A program made the position numbers and the translations under genes. The notes under the pieces were generated by a model, which searched no databases, had not been told where the DNA came from, and worked only from the letters and a program-made list of their open reading frames with translations. Positions 51,335-60,116 of a stretch of 64,000 bases of DNA are shown here, piece by piece. This DNA is from JAGSPQ01 sp038206395 (lineage in GTDB: Bacteria > Myxococcota > Myxococcia > Myxococcales > Myxococcaceae): assembly GCA_038206395.1 (NCBI GenBank), contig JBBRAX010000001.1:186001-250000 (forward strand), given 5' to 3'. Numbering within the stretch: the first letter of the stretch is position 1; each line of letters opens with the position of its first letter.

Positions 51335-51375
51335 CGGGCCGGTTCTCGAAAGAGGGCCGGCCCGTTGTCTTTGTT
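51335..51375 (+). terminator. Rho-independent terminator after lon
   Basis: CGGGCCGG (51335-51342) and CCGGCCCG (51357-51364) form a perfect 8-bp GC stem with a 14-nt loop, followed by the T-rich TTGTCTTTGTT. It lies 24 bp after the lon stop and just before the convergent epimerase gene's stop. Confidence 0.75.
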
Positions 51376-51383
51376 GCGGAGCG

Positions 51384-52334
<951 letters not shown>

Positions 52335-52359
52335 TGAGGCGCCGCCTATAGCGGGATTC

Positions 52360-52539
52360 TCAGAGGTCGTCGAAGGTCGACTGCCCGGGCAGCTGGGTTT
52401 TGTATTTCTCGAGGATCAGGTCGATGCCCTGACGAATGTATTCAGCGACCGGGACCTTGGTCTTCGCGTTCAGCGCCTTGAGCAGTTCGTTCTGCTCGGG
52501 CGTGATGTAGATGGTGGTGCTGATCTTCTTGCGCGGCAT
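52360..52539 (-). CDS. Ribbon-helix-helix (CopG-type) regulator (59 aa)
   Basis: ATG at 52539 starts MPRKKISTTIYITPEQNELL followed by KVPVAEYIRQGIDLILEKY. The beta strand ISTTIYI and the two helices fit the ribbon-helix-helix DNA-binding fold. No toxin gene is next to it, so it is more likely a regulator than an antitoxin. Direct repeats upstream (52544-52559) are a plausible autoregulatory site. It shares its upstream region with the lipoprotein at 52582. Confidence 0.82.
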   Translation of the reverse strand: MPRKKISTTIYITPEQNELLKALNAKTKVPVAEYIRQGIDLILEKYKTQLPGQSTFDDL

Positions 52540-52543
52540 GGAC

Positions 52544-52567
52544 GTATGTGACGGTATGTCGAGTGTC
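52544..52567. promoter_or_regulatory. Direct-repeat operator candidate between RHH gene and lipoprotein gene
   Basis: GTATGT occurs at 52544-52549 and 52554-52559, ten bases apart (one helical turn), and GTGAC/GTCAC are in inverted orientation around the second copy. Ribbon-helix-helix proteins typically bind short direct repeats on one DNA face, so this 42-bp divergent spacer is a reasonable site for the adjacent regulator. Functional status is inferred. Confidence 0.4.
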
Positions 52568-52581
52568 ACGGAGGTCAAAAA

Positions 52582-53190
52582 ATGAGACGGATCGCGGTAC
52601 TTCTCAGCTTCGCGCTGGTGGCGTGCTCTTCGAGCAAAGACGCACAGAAAGGCGACGGCAAGACCACGGATGAAGGCGGCTCGACCGGTGGCGGCAGCAT
52701 CCACCAGAAGGTCCAGGGCAACGAGAAGGTCACCGAGTTCGATCTCAACGGCGACAAGCGGCCAGACGTCTGGACCTTCACCGTGCCGGGCAAGACACCC
52801 GACGGGAAGGACTACGACCGCATCTCGCGCAAAGAGCTGGACCTGAATTGGGACGGCAAGGTCGACGTGGCGCGCGCCTACGATGAGAAAGAGCAGATCG
52901 TGAAGGAAGCGCTCGACCTCGATTTCGACGGGAAGATCGACCAGGTGAACTTCTACGAGAAGGGCGTCATCGTCCGGAAGGAATCGGACCTCTCGTCATC
53001 GGGCAAGCCGTCTCTGTGGAAGTTCTACGAGAAGGGCAAGCTCGTCCGGAAAGAACGCGACACCAACGGCGATGGCCGCGTCGACTACTGGGAGTACTGG
53101 GAAGGCGACCAGGTCGATCGCGTCGGTGAGGATCTCGACGGCGACGGCAACGTCGACAAGTGGACGAAGAACCCGAACAGCGAGAGCTAG
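52582..53190 (+). CDS. Lipoprotein with DxDxD (EF-hand/dockerin-like) repeats (202 aa)
   Basis: GGAGG lies eight bases before the ATG, followed by the signal MRRIAVLLSFALVACSSS (lipobox LVAC). The mature protein contains at least five loops of the calcium-binding type: DLNGDKRPDVW, DLNWDGKVDVA, DLDFDGKIDQV, DTNGDGRVDYW and DLDGDGNVDKW. Spacing is about 25 residues. Calcium-dependent surface structure is inferred. It is divergent from the ribbon-helix-helix gene. Confidence 0.85.
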   Translation: MRRIAVLLSFALVACSSSKDAQKGDGKTTDEGGSTGGGSIHQKVQGNEKVTEFDLNGDKRPDVWTFTVPGKTPDGKDYDRISRKELDLNWDGKVDVARAYDEKEQIVKEALDLDFDGKIDQVNFYEKGVIVRKESDLSSSGKPSLWKFYEKGKLVRKERDTNGDGRVDYWEYWEGDQVDRVGEDLDGDGNVDKWTKNPNSES

Positions 53191-53264
53191 GTTTTGGGGC
53201 GGCGGAGGCGGCTCATCCCTCGACTTCTCTCGGGATGAACGGGGCGCTGCTCAGCCAGTTGCAG

Positions 53265-54005
53265 CTAGTTGGCGCCCGTCACGATTGCGTCGATTGACGT
53301 CTCGCGCTTGAAGTCGGTGAGGTAGCGGCCGGCGGCGTCGCGGGTCGGGAAGCGGCCCATGCGGACGCGGTACCAGGTGCCCTTCGCGGGAATCGTGGCC
53401 TCGACGATGAATGGGGCGTAGCCCTTGTCGCGAAGGTTGGCGGCGAAGCGATCGGCCTCGGCGCGATCCTGGAATGCGGACAGCTGCAGGGTGAAGTTCC
53501 CGTCGGGAGCGGTCTCGGGCTTCGGCTCGGGCTTCTGGGCGCGGGCGATCGCGTCGCGCAGGGCGCCGGCGTCTTCGTTGATGCGGGTCGGCACGGCCTC
53601 GACCTTCGGCTTCGCCTCGACGACGGGAATCTCGAAGGGCTTCTGGGGGACGATGACGGGCTCGGCCGCCGCGACTGCCACCGGAGCGGCCACCACGGGC
53701 TTCGGCGCTTCGATCGGCTTGGCCTCGACCATCGGCTCGGGGCGCTTGGTCAGCTCGTCCTGGAAGGTCAGCGAGGCGTCTTTCTTCTGCATCGAGTCCA
53801 TCGCGGCAGCGCGCTGATCGAGGGCGCTGAGCAGATCGGGCGCGGCGTGGGCCGCGGGATCGTCGGCCACGAGCTTCTTGCCGACCACGACTCCGAGGGC
53901 GAAGACGGCGCCGACCACGATCAACGCTCCGACCGTCATGCTCACGATCTGGCGGTTGTCGAGCGACAGCTCGTACTTTTCTTTCATCCGGTGTGCGTCA
54001 CGCAT
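53265..54005 (-). CDS. SPOR-domain membrane protein (246 aa)
   Basis: One N-terminal transmembrane helix (SMTVGALIVVGAVFALGVVV) follows a short cytoplasmic segment. A long Ala/Pro/Val-rich periplasmic linker then leads to a C-terminal SPOR domain (FTLQLSAFQDRAEADRFAAN, then KGTWYRVRMGRFPTRDAAG), which binds denuded glycan strands of peptidoglycan at division sites. It is probably an FtsN-like or cell-envelope protein. The start at ATG 54005 or at 53987 is uncertain. Confidence 0.88.
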   Translation of the reverse strand: MRDAHRMKEKYELSLDNRQIVSMTVGALIVVGAVFALGVVVGKKLVADDPAAHAAPDLLSALDQRAAAMDSMQKKDASLTFQDELTKRPEPMVEAKPIEAPKPVVAAPVAVAAAEPVIVPQKPFEIPVVEAKPKVEAVPTRINEDAGALRDAIARAQKPEPKPETAPDGNFTLQLSAFQDRAEADRFAANLRDKGYAPFIVEATIPAKGTWYRVRMGRFPTRDAAGRYLTDFKRETSIDAIVTGAN

Positions 54006-54088
54006 CTTTTGGTCTGGGCCCTTGAACTTTTGGTGAAGCGAAGAACCGGACGGTAGCGCGATGTTTCACACCGTCAATTTCACGCCGA

Positions 54089-54706
54089 TTATCCGCCGTC
54101 TCCGCCATCGGCTCCGCCGTCGAGGCCCGCATCGGCAGAGCCCGCATCCACACCCGCATCCACACCCGCATCCACACCCGCGTCGACGCCAGCGTCTGGC
54201 TTGCCTGCGTCGACTCCGGCATCGAAGCCCGCGTCTGGTTTGCCCGCGTCGACTCCCGCGTCCAGGCCTGCGTCAGTGCGGCCCGCGTCGGTGCCGGCAT
54301 CGCGGCCGGCGTCGACGACGCCCATTCCTCCGCCAGCGCCCCCTGCCCCGCCTGCCGTGCCTCCGCCACCACCCGAACCGCCCGCTCCTCCGCCGCCGGT
54401 GCCGGTCATCATCATGCCGGTGCCGCCGCCGGCGCCCGTCATCATCATCATCATCATCGTGCCGGCGTCGTAGATGCCGCCGTCGCCCAGGGCCTCGCAG
54501 GCGCCAGCGCGGCAGGAGTCGGTGACTTCGCAGCGTTCGCACTTCACGCCGGCGGCGCCGCACTCGAAGAGCCCGGTGCCGGCGAGGCATTCACCGTCTT
54601 CGTCGCAGCAGCCGGGACAGTTGGTGGGGGTGCAGTTCTTCGGGCTGACGCCGCAGTTGCTGGTCGTGAGCAGGAAGGCGAAGGCCAGGCCGAGTTTGCC
54701 GCGCAT
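54089..54706 (-). CDS. Lipoprotein with one Cys module and an Asp-Ala-Gly repeat tail (205 aa)
   Basis: A signal peptide (LAFAFLLTTSNC) precedes a single module CPGCCDEDGECLAGTGLFEC then CGAAGVKCERCEVTDSC, the same module repeated five times at 46272-47246. A Met6 run, Gly-rich linkers, and about 80 residues of DAG-type repeats (DAGVDAG and DAGKPDAG units) follow. The repeat part is probably an unstructured spacer. Located between the SPOR protein and the FecR-like lipoprotein. Confidence 0.72.
   Translation of the reverse strand: MRGKLGLAFAFLLTTSNCGVSPKNCTPTNCPGCCDEDGECLAGTGLFECGAAGVKCERCEVTDSCRAGACEALGDGGIYDAGTMMMMMMTGAGGGTGMMMTGTGGGGAGGSGGGGGTAGGAGGAGGGMGVVDAGRDAGTDAGRTDAGLDAGVDAGKPDAGFDAGVDAGKPDAGVDAGVDAGVDAGVDAGSADAGLDGGADGGDGG
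54143..54186 (-). repeat. 12-bp tandem repeat and (CAT)6 run in the Asp-Ala-Gly lipoprotein
   Basis: The unit CCACACCCGCAT (plus strand) is repeated about four times within 54143-54186 and encodes DAGVDAGV. A separate (CAT)6 microsatellite at 54440-54457 encodes Met6. Both units are multiples of three nucleotides, so slippage would change length without breaking the frame. Confidence 0.75.
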
Positions 54707-54716
54707 CGCCGAAGTT

Positions 54717-55469
54717 TTACCTCAGACTGACGTCCATCGGGCCATCGAGCTCGACCAGGGTTCCGCCGCCGAGGTCGAGCGTGGCTTCCGCTCCGTCGGG
54801 GAGGATCAGGCGAACGGTGCGGCCCAGCGAGTAGGTCTTGTCTTCGGGAAGCGCAGCGGTGGCGAAATCGTCGGTCTCGGCGAAGACGACCTCGTCCTCG
54901 ACGGTCAACAGGTACGGCCCTTCGCCGAGGTCGCCGGCGTGAACGAAAGGCACGCGCGGGCGCAGGCTGGGCGGCGGCAGCTTGCGGGGCCCATCGAGCG
55001 GCGCCGTCTTCATCTTTGCGAAGCCGTTGGGGGTGAAGAACGCGACGAAGTAGTCGCCGCTGGTCGACTCGGGCGCGTCGAGGGCGCTCTCGGGCGTGAA
55101 CTGGTTGTCGCTGTACCTCGGAGCGACCGTGCGCCGCATCGCTTCGACCTTCTCGAGCTTCCCCGCCACCAGGCGGAACCGCGGAATATTGGTCGACTCG
55201 ATCTTCGATTCGGTGAGCTCGCCGACGTCGAAGGAGTCGCCCTTCTCGAGGCGGCGCAGCGCGGCACCGAAGCACTCGAGCAGGGCATCGCCCGAGGCGG
55301 TGAGGTGATCCGACGGCAGCAGCTTCGCGCCGACGCTCAAGGTGCGTTCTTTCTTGCCGACCGTCATCGTGATCGGAGCTGCCGCCGAGTGAAGGCCGCA
55401 CACCGGAACTTCGGGTTTCTTCTGACAGCCGACCAGCGCGACGGCGAACACCGCCAGCGCGGCTCTCAC
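54717..55469 (-). CDS. FecR-like lipoprotein (250 aa)
   Basis: GTG at 55469 overlaps the mnmA stop (GTGA). The signal RAALAVFAVALVGCQKK has lipobox LVGC. The body is beta-rich, with LSVGAKLLPSDHLTASGDAL resembling FecR-type domains, which normally sense or relay periplasmic signals. The function here is unknown. The tight coupling to a tRNA-modification enzyme is unusual for an envelope lipoprotein. It lies just upstream of the Asp-Ala-Gly lipoprotein gene on the same strand. Confidence 0.78.
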   Translation of the reverse strand: MRAALAVFAVALVGCQKKPEVPVCGLHSAAAPITMTVGKKERTLSVGAKLLPSDHLTASGDALLECFGAALRRLEKGDSFDVGELTESKIESTNIPRFRLVAGKLEKVEAMRRTVAPRYSDNQFTPESALDAPESTSGDYFVAFFTPNGFAKMKTAPLDGPRKLPPPSLRPRVPFVHAGDLGEGPYLLTVEDEVVFAETDDFATAALPEDKTYSLGRTVRLILPDGAEATLDLGGGTLVELDGPMDVSLR

Positions 55470-56512
55470 GCGATCCACCCGCCGCCGAGCACCGTGGTGC
55501 CCTCGTAGAACACGGCCGCCTGGCCAGGGGTGACGGCGCGCGCGGGAAGGTCGAGCTCGACGGCGTAGATGCCGCGCGGCTCTTTCTCGAGGCGGGCGGG
55601 CGTGCCGCTGTGGCGGTGGCGAATGCGGACGGTCAGCGGGCGGCCGACGGGGGCCTGGCCTTCGACCCAGTGGGGCCGCAGCAGGTGGAAGCGCTGGCGC
55701 TCGGCTTCGACTGCGGGGCCGACGACGACGCGCTGGGTGGCGGAGTCGATGGCCTGAACGTAGAGCGCGTCTGGGGCGCTGACCCGCAGGCCCTTGCGCT
55801 GGCCAATGGTGAACTTGTGGACGCCATCGTGCTCGCCGAGGACTTTGCCCTCGCGATCGACGATCTCACCCTTCGGCTGTGGGCCCGCAACCTTCTCGAC
55901 GAACTTCGCGTAGTCGCTGTCGGGCACGAAGCAGATTTCCATGCTCTCGGGCTTGCTGGACGTGAGCAGGCCGTGGCGTTCGGCGATCGCGCGGACCTCG
56001 GCCTTGCTGAGGTGCCCAACAGGAAACGAGAGGTCCTTGAGCTCGTCCTGGCCAAGGGTGAACAAGAAGTACGACTGGTCTTTGGCCTCGTCGGCGCCAC
56101 GCTCCAGGACATAGTGGCCCGCTTCTTCGCGAATCTGGGCGTAGTGGCCGGTGGCGAGGCGGGCACCGAGGGCGCGGGCGCGCTTGAGCAGGAAGCCGAA
56201 CTTCACGTCCTGGTTGCAGGCCACGCAGGGGATGGGGGTCCGGCCGTTGAGGTACTGCTGAACGAATGGGCTGACGACGCGATCCTTGAAGAGCTCTTCG
56301 ACGTTGGCGACGTAGAAGGGGATGTCGAGCTTCTCGGCGACGGCGCGGGCGTCATCGATGTCTTCAGGGCTGCAGCAGCTGCCGCACTGGGCACGCGACT
56401 CGTAGCTCCAGACGCGCAAGGTGATGCCAAGGACCTCGTGTCCCTGTTCTTTGAGGAGTGCGGCAGCGGCGGAAGAGTCCACCCCTCCGCTCATGGCAAT
56501 CACGTAGCGCAT
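55466..56512 (-). CDS. mnmA: tRNA-specific 2-thiouridylase
   Basis: MnmA (348 aa) makes the s2 modification of wobble U34 in tRNA-Lys, Glu and Gln. The PP-loop is SGGVDSS at residues 7-13. The catalytic cysteines are those of TPIPCVACNQDVKFG and ESMEICFVPDSDY, and GQRKGLRVSAPDALYV is typical. ATG at 56512 begins MRYVIAMSGGVDSS; upstream in-frame codons are atypical. The 238-bp region upstream separates it from the cca gene on the same strand, so it probably has its own promoter. Confidence 0.95.
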   Translation of the reverse strand: MRYVIAMSGGVDSSAAAALLKEQGHEVLGITLRVWSYESRAQCGSCCSPEDIDDARAVAEKLDIPFYVANVEELFKDRVVSPFVQQYLNGRTPIPCVACNQDVKFGFLLKRARALGARLATGHYAQIREEAGHYVLERGADEAKDQSYFLFTLGQDELKDLSFPVGHLSKAEVRAIAERHGLLTSSKPESMEICFVPDSDYAKFVEKVAGPQPKGEIVDREGKVLGEHDGVHKFTIGQRKGLRVSAPDALYVQAIDSATQRVVVGPAVEAERQRFHLLRPHWVEGQAPVGRPLTVRIRHRHSGTPARLEKEPRGIYAVELDLPARAVTPGQAAVFYEGTTVLGGGWIA

Positions 56513-56750
56513 GTCGTCTTCGGACCTCTGGAAAGCACGGTTCCTGAAATCTTTTCCACAGGACACCTACATCAAGCGCGGCCGGGGTGCATTTTTGTCA
56601 CAAGGGGGAAACGGCTGACCGTGGCGTGGAACCCAATGAGATTGCTCATGAATTACAGTTTTCCCACAATGGGGCGGCGAAAATGAGGGCCGCCGAGGGA
56701 GGACGACCCGGTTTCCAGCCCCTCCCCTGTTGGAAAAGGTGTGGAGAACC
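56513..56750 (-). promoter_or_regulatory. 238-bp intergenic region before mnmA
   Basis: No gene is seen. It contains a hairpin, GGCGGC and GCCGCC around GAAAATGAGG near 56676-56697, that could end cca transcription, and A/T-richer stretches than the coding DNA. A TTTTCCACA near 56551 resembles a DnaA box at eight of nine positions, but it is isolated. Confidence 0.35.
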
Positions 56751-57926
56751 TCAAGGCCTGAAAACGGTGAGCAAAGCGGTCAGGGAATCTGTTGTGTTTT
56801 TCGACGGATCCGCCAGCACTTGATCCATCAGGAAGCGGGTCGCCTCGCCCACGATCGGGCCGGGCTTCGCGTCGAGGGCAGTCATGATCTGGGCGCCGTT
56901 GAGGGCGAGCTGTTTGGGGATGAGCGGGTCACCGCGCAGCTGCTCGACCCGCAGACGGAGCGCGTCGGTCGAATGGCCAAGCGCCTCGCAAACGGAGAGC
57001 TGCTGGTCGAGGGCCTCGAGGCTGGTGTCGCGGATCCAGAGCCGAACGGCCTTGTTGTCGGCGGAATCGGCGGGCGGCTGCTGGTGGGCGACGAGGCCTT
57101 CGACGCGCTTGATGGCGTGGGTGGGCAGCTTGAGCCGCTCGAGCGCAGCCAGCGGCTTCGGGGCCCGATGCAGGAGGATCGCGAGCCGGACTTCGAGATC
57201 GATCGGAGCCGCGGCGGCCTGCTCGAGCTGACCTGCCTCGGGAAGAAAAGCGCCGAGCAGGCCGGTGGACTTCAGCAGGTGGAGCCCGCGCAGGGCATTG
57301 GGCGAGAGGAGGATCTTCTGGAACTCTTCGCGCACGCGCTCGACGGCGACTTTTTGAAAGATGGAGAGCGTGGGCGCGATCGCCGCCTCGGTCTGTGGGT
57401 CGAGGGCGAAGTCGAGGACGGTGGCGAAGCGCACGGCGCGAAGGCAGCGAAGGCCGTCTTCGGTGAAGCGTTCGAGCGCGCTCCGGACACAGCGAATCGT
57501 CTTCGCCTGCAGGTCGGCCCGCCCACCGAAGGGGTCGACGAGGCGTTGGGTGAAGGGGTCGAGCGCCATCGCGTTGATGGTGAAGTCACGGCGGGCGAGG
57601 TCGGCCTCGATGTCGGTGTGGAACTCGACCTTCTCGGGGCGGCGGCCGTCGACGTAGTCGCCTTCGCGGCGGAAGGTGGTCACTTCGATGTGCTCGTCGC
57701 CGACGAGGACGGTGACGGTGCCGTGCTGGATGCCGGTGGGGATGACGCGGCGAAAGGCTTGCTGCACCTGGGCGGGAAGCGCGCTGCTGGCGAGGTCGAA
57801 GTCTTTGGGCTTCGCGCCGCGCATGATGTCGCGCACGCAGCCCCCGACCAGAAAGGCCTGGTGCCCCGCCGCGTGCAGGGTCCGGACGACCTCGAGGATC
57901 GTCTCGGGGATGGCTGAGGAATTCAA
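56751..57926 (-). CDS. cca: CCA-adding tRNA nucleotidyltransferase (class II; 391 aa)
   Basis: The head domain has FLVGGCVRDIMRGAKPKDFD (Gly-Gly, Arg, DxD metal site), and RRDFTINAMALD is motif B. RFATVLDFAL and the helical body follow, and TEDGLRCLRAVRFA is the R-rich nucleotide-specificity region. The enzyme adds or repairs the 3' CCA of tRNAs. The proposed TTG start (57926) is only 2 nt beyond the 3' end of tRNA-Arg, so the gene is transcribed with it and has no room for a ribosome-binding site after tRNA processing. A poly(A) polymerase annotation is possible but less likely. Confidence 0.9.
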   Translation of the reverse strand: MNSSAIPETILEVVRTLHAAGHQAFLVGGCVRDIMRGAKPKDFDLASSALPAQVQQAFRRVIPTGIQHGTVTVLVGDEHIEVTTFRREGDYVDGRRPEKVEFHTDIEADLARRDFTINAMALDPFTQRLVDPFGGRADLQAKTIRCVRSALERFTEDGLRCLRAVRFATVLDFALDPQTEAAIAPTLSIFQKVAVERVREEFQKILLSPNALRGLHLLKSTGLLGAFLPEAGQLEQAAAAPIDLEVRLAILLHRAPKPLAALERLKLPTHAIKRVEGLVAHQQPPADSADNKAVRLWIRDTSLEALDQQLSVCEALGHSTDALRLRVEQLRGDPLIPKQLALNGAQIMTALDAKPGPIVGEATRFLMDQVLADPSKNTTDSLTALLTVFRP

Positions 57927-57928
57927 AG

Positions 57929-58002
57929 TGACCCCGGTGCGGATCGAACGCACGACCTACGGTTTAGGAAACCATCGCTCTATCCAACTGAGCTACGGGG
58001 TC
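57929..58002 (-). tRNA. tRNA-Arg (anticodon CCT)
   Basis: Read on the minus strand, 5' GACCCCG pairs with 3' CGGGGTC. The D-arm is GCTC-AGTTGGATA-GAGC. The anticodon stem ATGGT/ACCGT (one G-T pair) carries loop TTCCTAA, anticodon CCT, decoding AGG. The T-arm is GTGCG-TTCGATC-CGCAC. Discriminator A73 is at 57929. The genome does not encode CCA, so the product depends on the adjacent cca enzyme. Length is 74 nt, without intron or long variable loop. Confidence 0.97.
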
Positions 58003-58025
58003 TGGACCGACGATGGGGGGCTATA

Positions 58026-58688
58026 TCAGCGACGCCACTCGAGCGGCACGGCATCGAAGCTCGCGCGGCGTTCGAGGTCGCGCAGATCTTCTTTGGCGCG
58101 TTCGAGGGCGCCCCGGTTGGTTTGCAGGCGCGCCAGGGCACGCTCGTACTCGGGGTTGACAGACTGGATGCAGGTCACGAAAGGGTTGACGACGCCGGGC
58201 TGCTGAACTTGACCCACGTAGCCCCGAACTCCGCGGTGCCCGACGTGGACGCGGGCACCGTAGACGACGGGCGGCGCGTAGCCGTACGCAGGGCCGCAGG
58301 CGTAGATGGGGCCGACGGGCAGGCCGTTGGGATCTTCGACGCGGCGACGATCGGCGGTGATCTCGTCTTCGAGGGTGCGGAGCTTGTCGCGGGCGCTTCG
58401 GAACTGGCCGCGCCAGTACTGCTCGGCGTGGCTGGGGACTGATGGATCCGCCTCGAGCACCTGCTGCTTCTGCTCGACCGCGACTGGCCGCGCGGCGACG
58501 ACGGGAAGCGGGGGCGCCTTGCCCATCTCTGAAATCGGCTCGCCTTCGGTGGCGAAGACGGTGGCGCCCTGGGGGATGGAGGCCGGGTTATCGGTGTAGT
58601 GCGTGGTGCCGGCTTTATCGACCCAGCGGTAGACGGACTGGGCGAACGCGGGCGTGGCGACCAGGAGCAGGACGAGAGAGCGAATCAT
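58026..58688 (-). CDS. DUF4124 secreted protein (220 aa)
   Basis: The signal peptide MIRSLVLLLVATPAFAQ is followed by SVYRWVDKAGTTHYTDNPAS, the DUF4124 signature (VYRWVDxxGxxHYTD). The middle is helical with heptad character (SARDKLRTLEDEITADRRRV). A Gly/Tyr-rich segment and a C-terminal coiled coil follow. Probably periplasmic, function unknown. It lies 23 bp upstream of tRNA-Arg on the same strand, so gene, tRNA and cca may be one transcript. Confidence 0.85.
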   Translation of the reverse strand: MIRSLVLLLVATPAFAQSVYRWVDKAGTTHYTDNPASIPQGATVFATEGEPISEMGKAPPLPVVAARPVAVEQKQQVLEADPSVPSHAEQYWRGQFRSARDKLRTLEDEITADRRRVEDPNGLPVGPIYACGPAYGYAPPVVYGARVHVGHRGVRGYVGQVQQPGVVNPFVTCIQSVNPEYERALARLQTNRGALERAKEDLRDLERRASFDAVPLEWRR

Positions 58689-58724
58689 TCGAAGAGCAGT
58701 CTACGGCTTCCGGCTGGAGAATAT

Positions 58725-59031
58725 TCAAGGCGTCAGGGAGTGGACGAGGAGCTGCTGGACGCCGACCCAGAGGAGCAGGGCGAGGCCAGCGACGAGCGAC
58801 GCGATCTCGCTGCCGCGGTCGAGCCGGAAGAGGAGGGTCGCCGCGAGCAGGGTGGAGCACTCCGACGAGTCCGTACAGCAGCACTGTTGCGCGCAGATGA
58901 TCCCAGGGAACGTCGGCGGGCAGCGCTTCCGGAGCGATCGCGAGCACAAGGCACCCCCCTGCTCCGCTGACCGCGATGAGCGCATGGAGCAGCCCGAGGA
59001 AACGGCAGCAGTGCCTCTCATACGCGCGCAT
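58725..59031 (-). pseudogene. Frameshifted small membrane protein gene (about 100 aa)
   Basis: From ATG 59031 one frame reads MRAYERHCCRFLGLLHALIA, then TVLLYGLVGVL. After this it becomes Pro/Arg-rich noise, while the +1 frame takes over as TLLAATLLFRLDRGSEIAS and ends with a third hydrophobic segment (VAGLALLLWVGVQQLLVHSL). The join lies near 58848-58860 and needs one extra base removed. Repaired, the product would be a protein of three or four helices. The choice between a true lesion and a sequencing error is open. Confidence 0.65.
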
Positions 59032-59146
59032 CCGAACTGAATTGGTGCACCCCTGGGGCCTCGCCAGGTGTCAGAGAATTCGTACAGATTCCGTGCTGTA
59101 AAAGTTGAGGTGCAGAGTGAAGCGAGAAGTGTCGAAAGGGGCCGAG

Positions 59147-60116
59147 ATGAACAACACTTTGTGCCGTGTCGCGGTTCGCGTACCCGGTCTTGATTTCATG
59201 GCCGTTGATCGTGGGCTGTGTCGCGCTCGCCTATTTTCCCCAGCCCGCCGACCCGCTGATGCGGAAGGTGCTGGAGGTGGCGGTCTTTCTCACCTGCGCC
59301 GTGCCGGTGGTGAGCGCGCTGCTGGTGCTCGAGAAGAAGGTGCCGTTCTGGGCTGACCGCGGGCCGACGCGCGAAGAGAGGCGCAATGATCTGACCCACC
59401 TCGGCATGTGCTGGTTCCTCCTGGTGCCGATCGCCCAGGCATTGACGGGCGTGATCGCCTCGGTGCTGCTCGCGCAGCTGGCCGCGACGCTCGGGCCGTC
59501 GCTGTGGCCGACGCAGTGGCCGCTGCTCTTCCAGATCGGGCTCGCGGCAGTCGTCGCCGAGTTCTTCCAGTACTGATGCCACCGCTTCGGCCACGAGACG
59601 GACCTCGGCTGGCGGCTTCACTCGGTGCACCACGGGCCGCACCACGTGTACTGGCTGAACTCGACGCGCTTCCATGCGTTCGAGCTGATCTTCCGGATGG
59701 CGATTCAGACGCTGCCATTGATTCTGCTGGGCTGCACGGCCGAGGTCTTTCTCGTGTACGGCGCGTTCACTTCGATTCATGGTTGGGTGCAGCACTCGAA
59801 CGTGGCGTACCGCACGCGGCCCTTCGACCTGGTGATGGGCACGTCGGCGAATCACCGGTGGCACCACTCGGTGGACATGGCCGAGGCGAACCACAACTAC
59901 GGCCTGATCGTGATGTTCTGGGATCACCTGTTCGGCACCTTCCACAGCCCCAGCGAGTACTTCCGCGGCAAGGTCGGCATCGGAGACATGCCGAACTTCC
60001 CCGGCACGTACTTCAGCCAGCTGATCGTGCCTTTCCGCTGGAAGAGCCTCGAGCGCACCGGCGCGCCCGAAGTCGAGGACGACGACGGAATGGAAGAGGC
60101 GCGAGAGACGGCTTAG
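59147..60116 (+). pseudogene. Sterol desaturase / fatty acid hydroxylase gene with an in-frame TGA and a possible 5' frameshift
   Basis: The main frame from GTG 59166 reads several membrane helices, then EFFQY followed by TGA (59574-59576). It continues in the same frame with CHRFGHETDLG, RLHSVHHGPHHVYWLN and ANHRWHHSVDM, ending at 60116. The His clusters HxxxH, HxxHH and HxxHH are those of the fatty acid hydroxylase superfamily, where a Trp (TGG) normally occupies the TGA position. The best ribosome-binding site (AAAGGGG) precedes ATG 59147, which is in another frame. It joins the main frame only after a +1 shift, so a second lesion is likely. Confidence 0.75.

Noticed and set aside
56551..56740. 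DnaA-box-like TTTTCCACA sequences as a replication origin
   Set aside because: Only one good match, no dnaA or dnaN gene and no box cluster.
59574..59620. TGA in the desaturase as selenocysteine
   Set aside because: The family has Trp at that position and no clear bacterial SECIS hairpin was seen immediately downstream.
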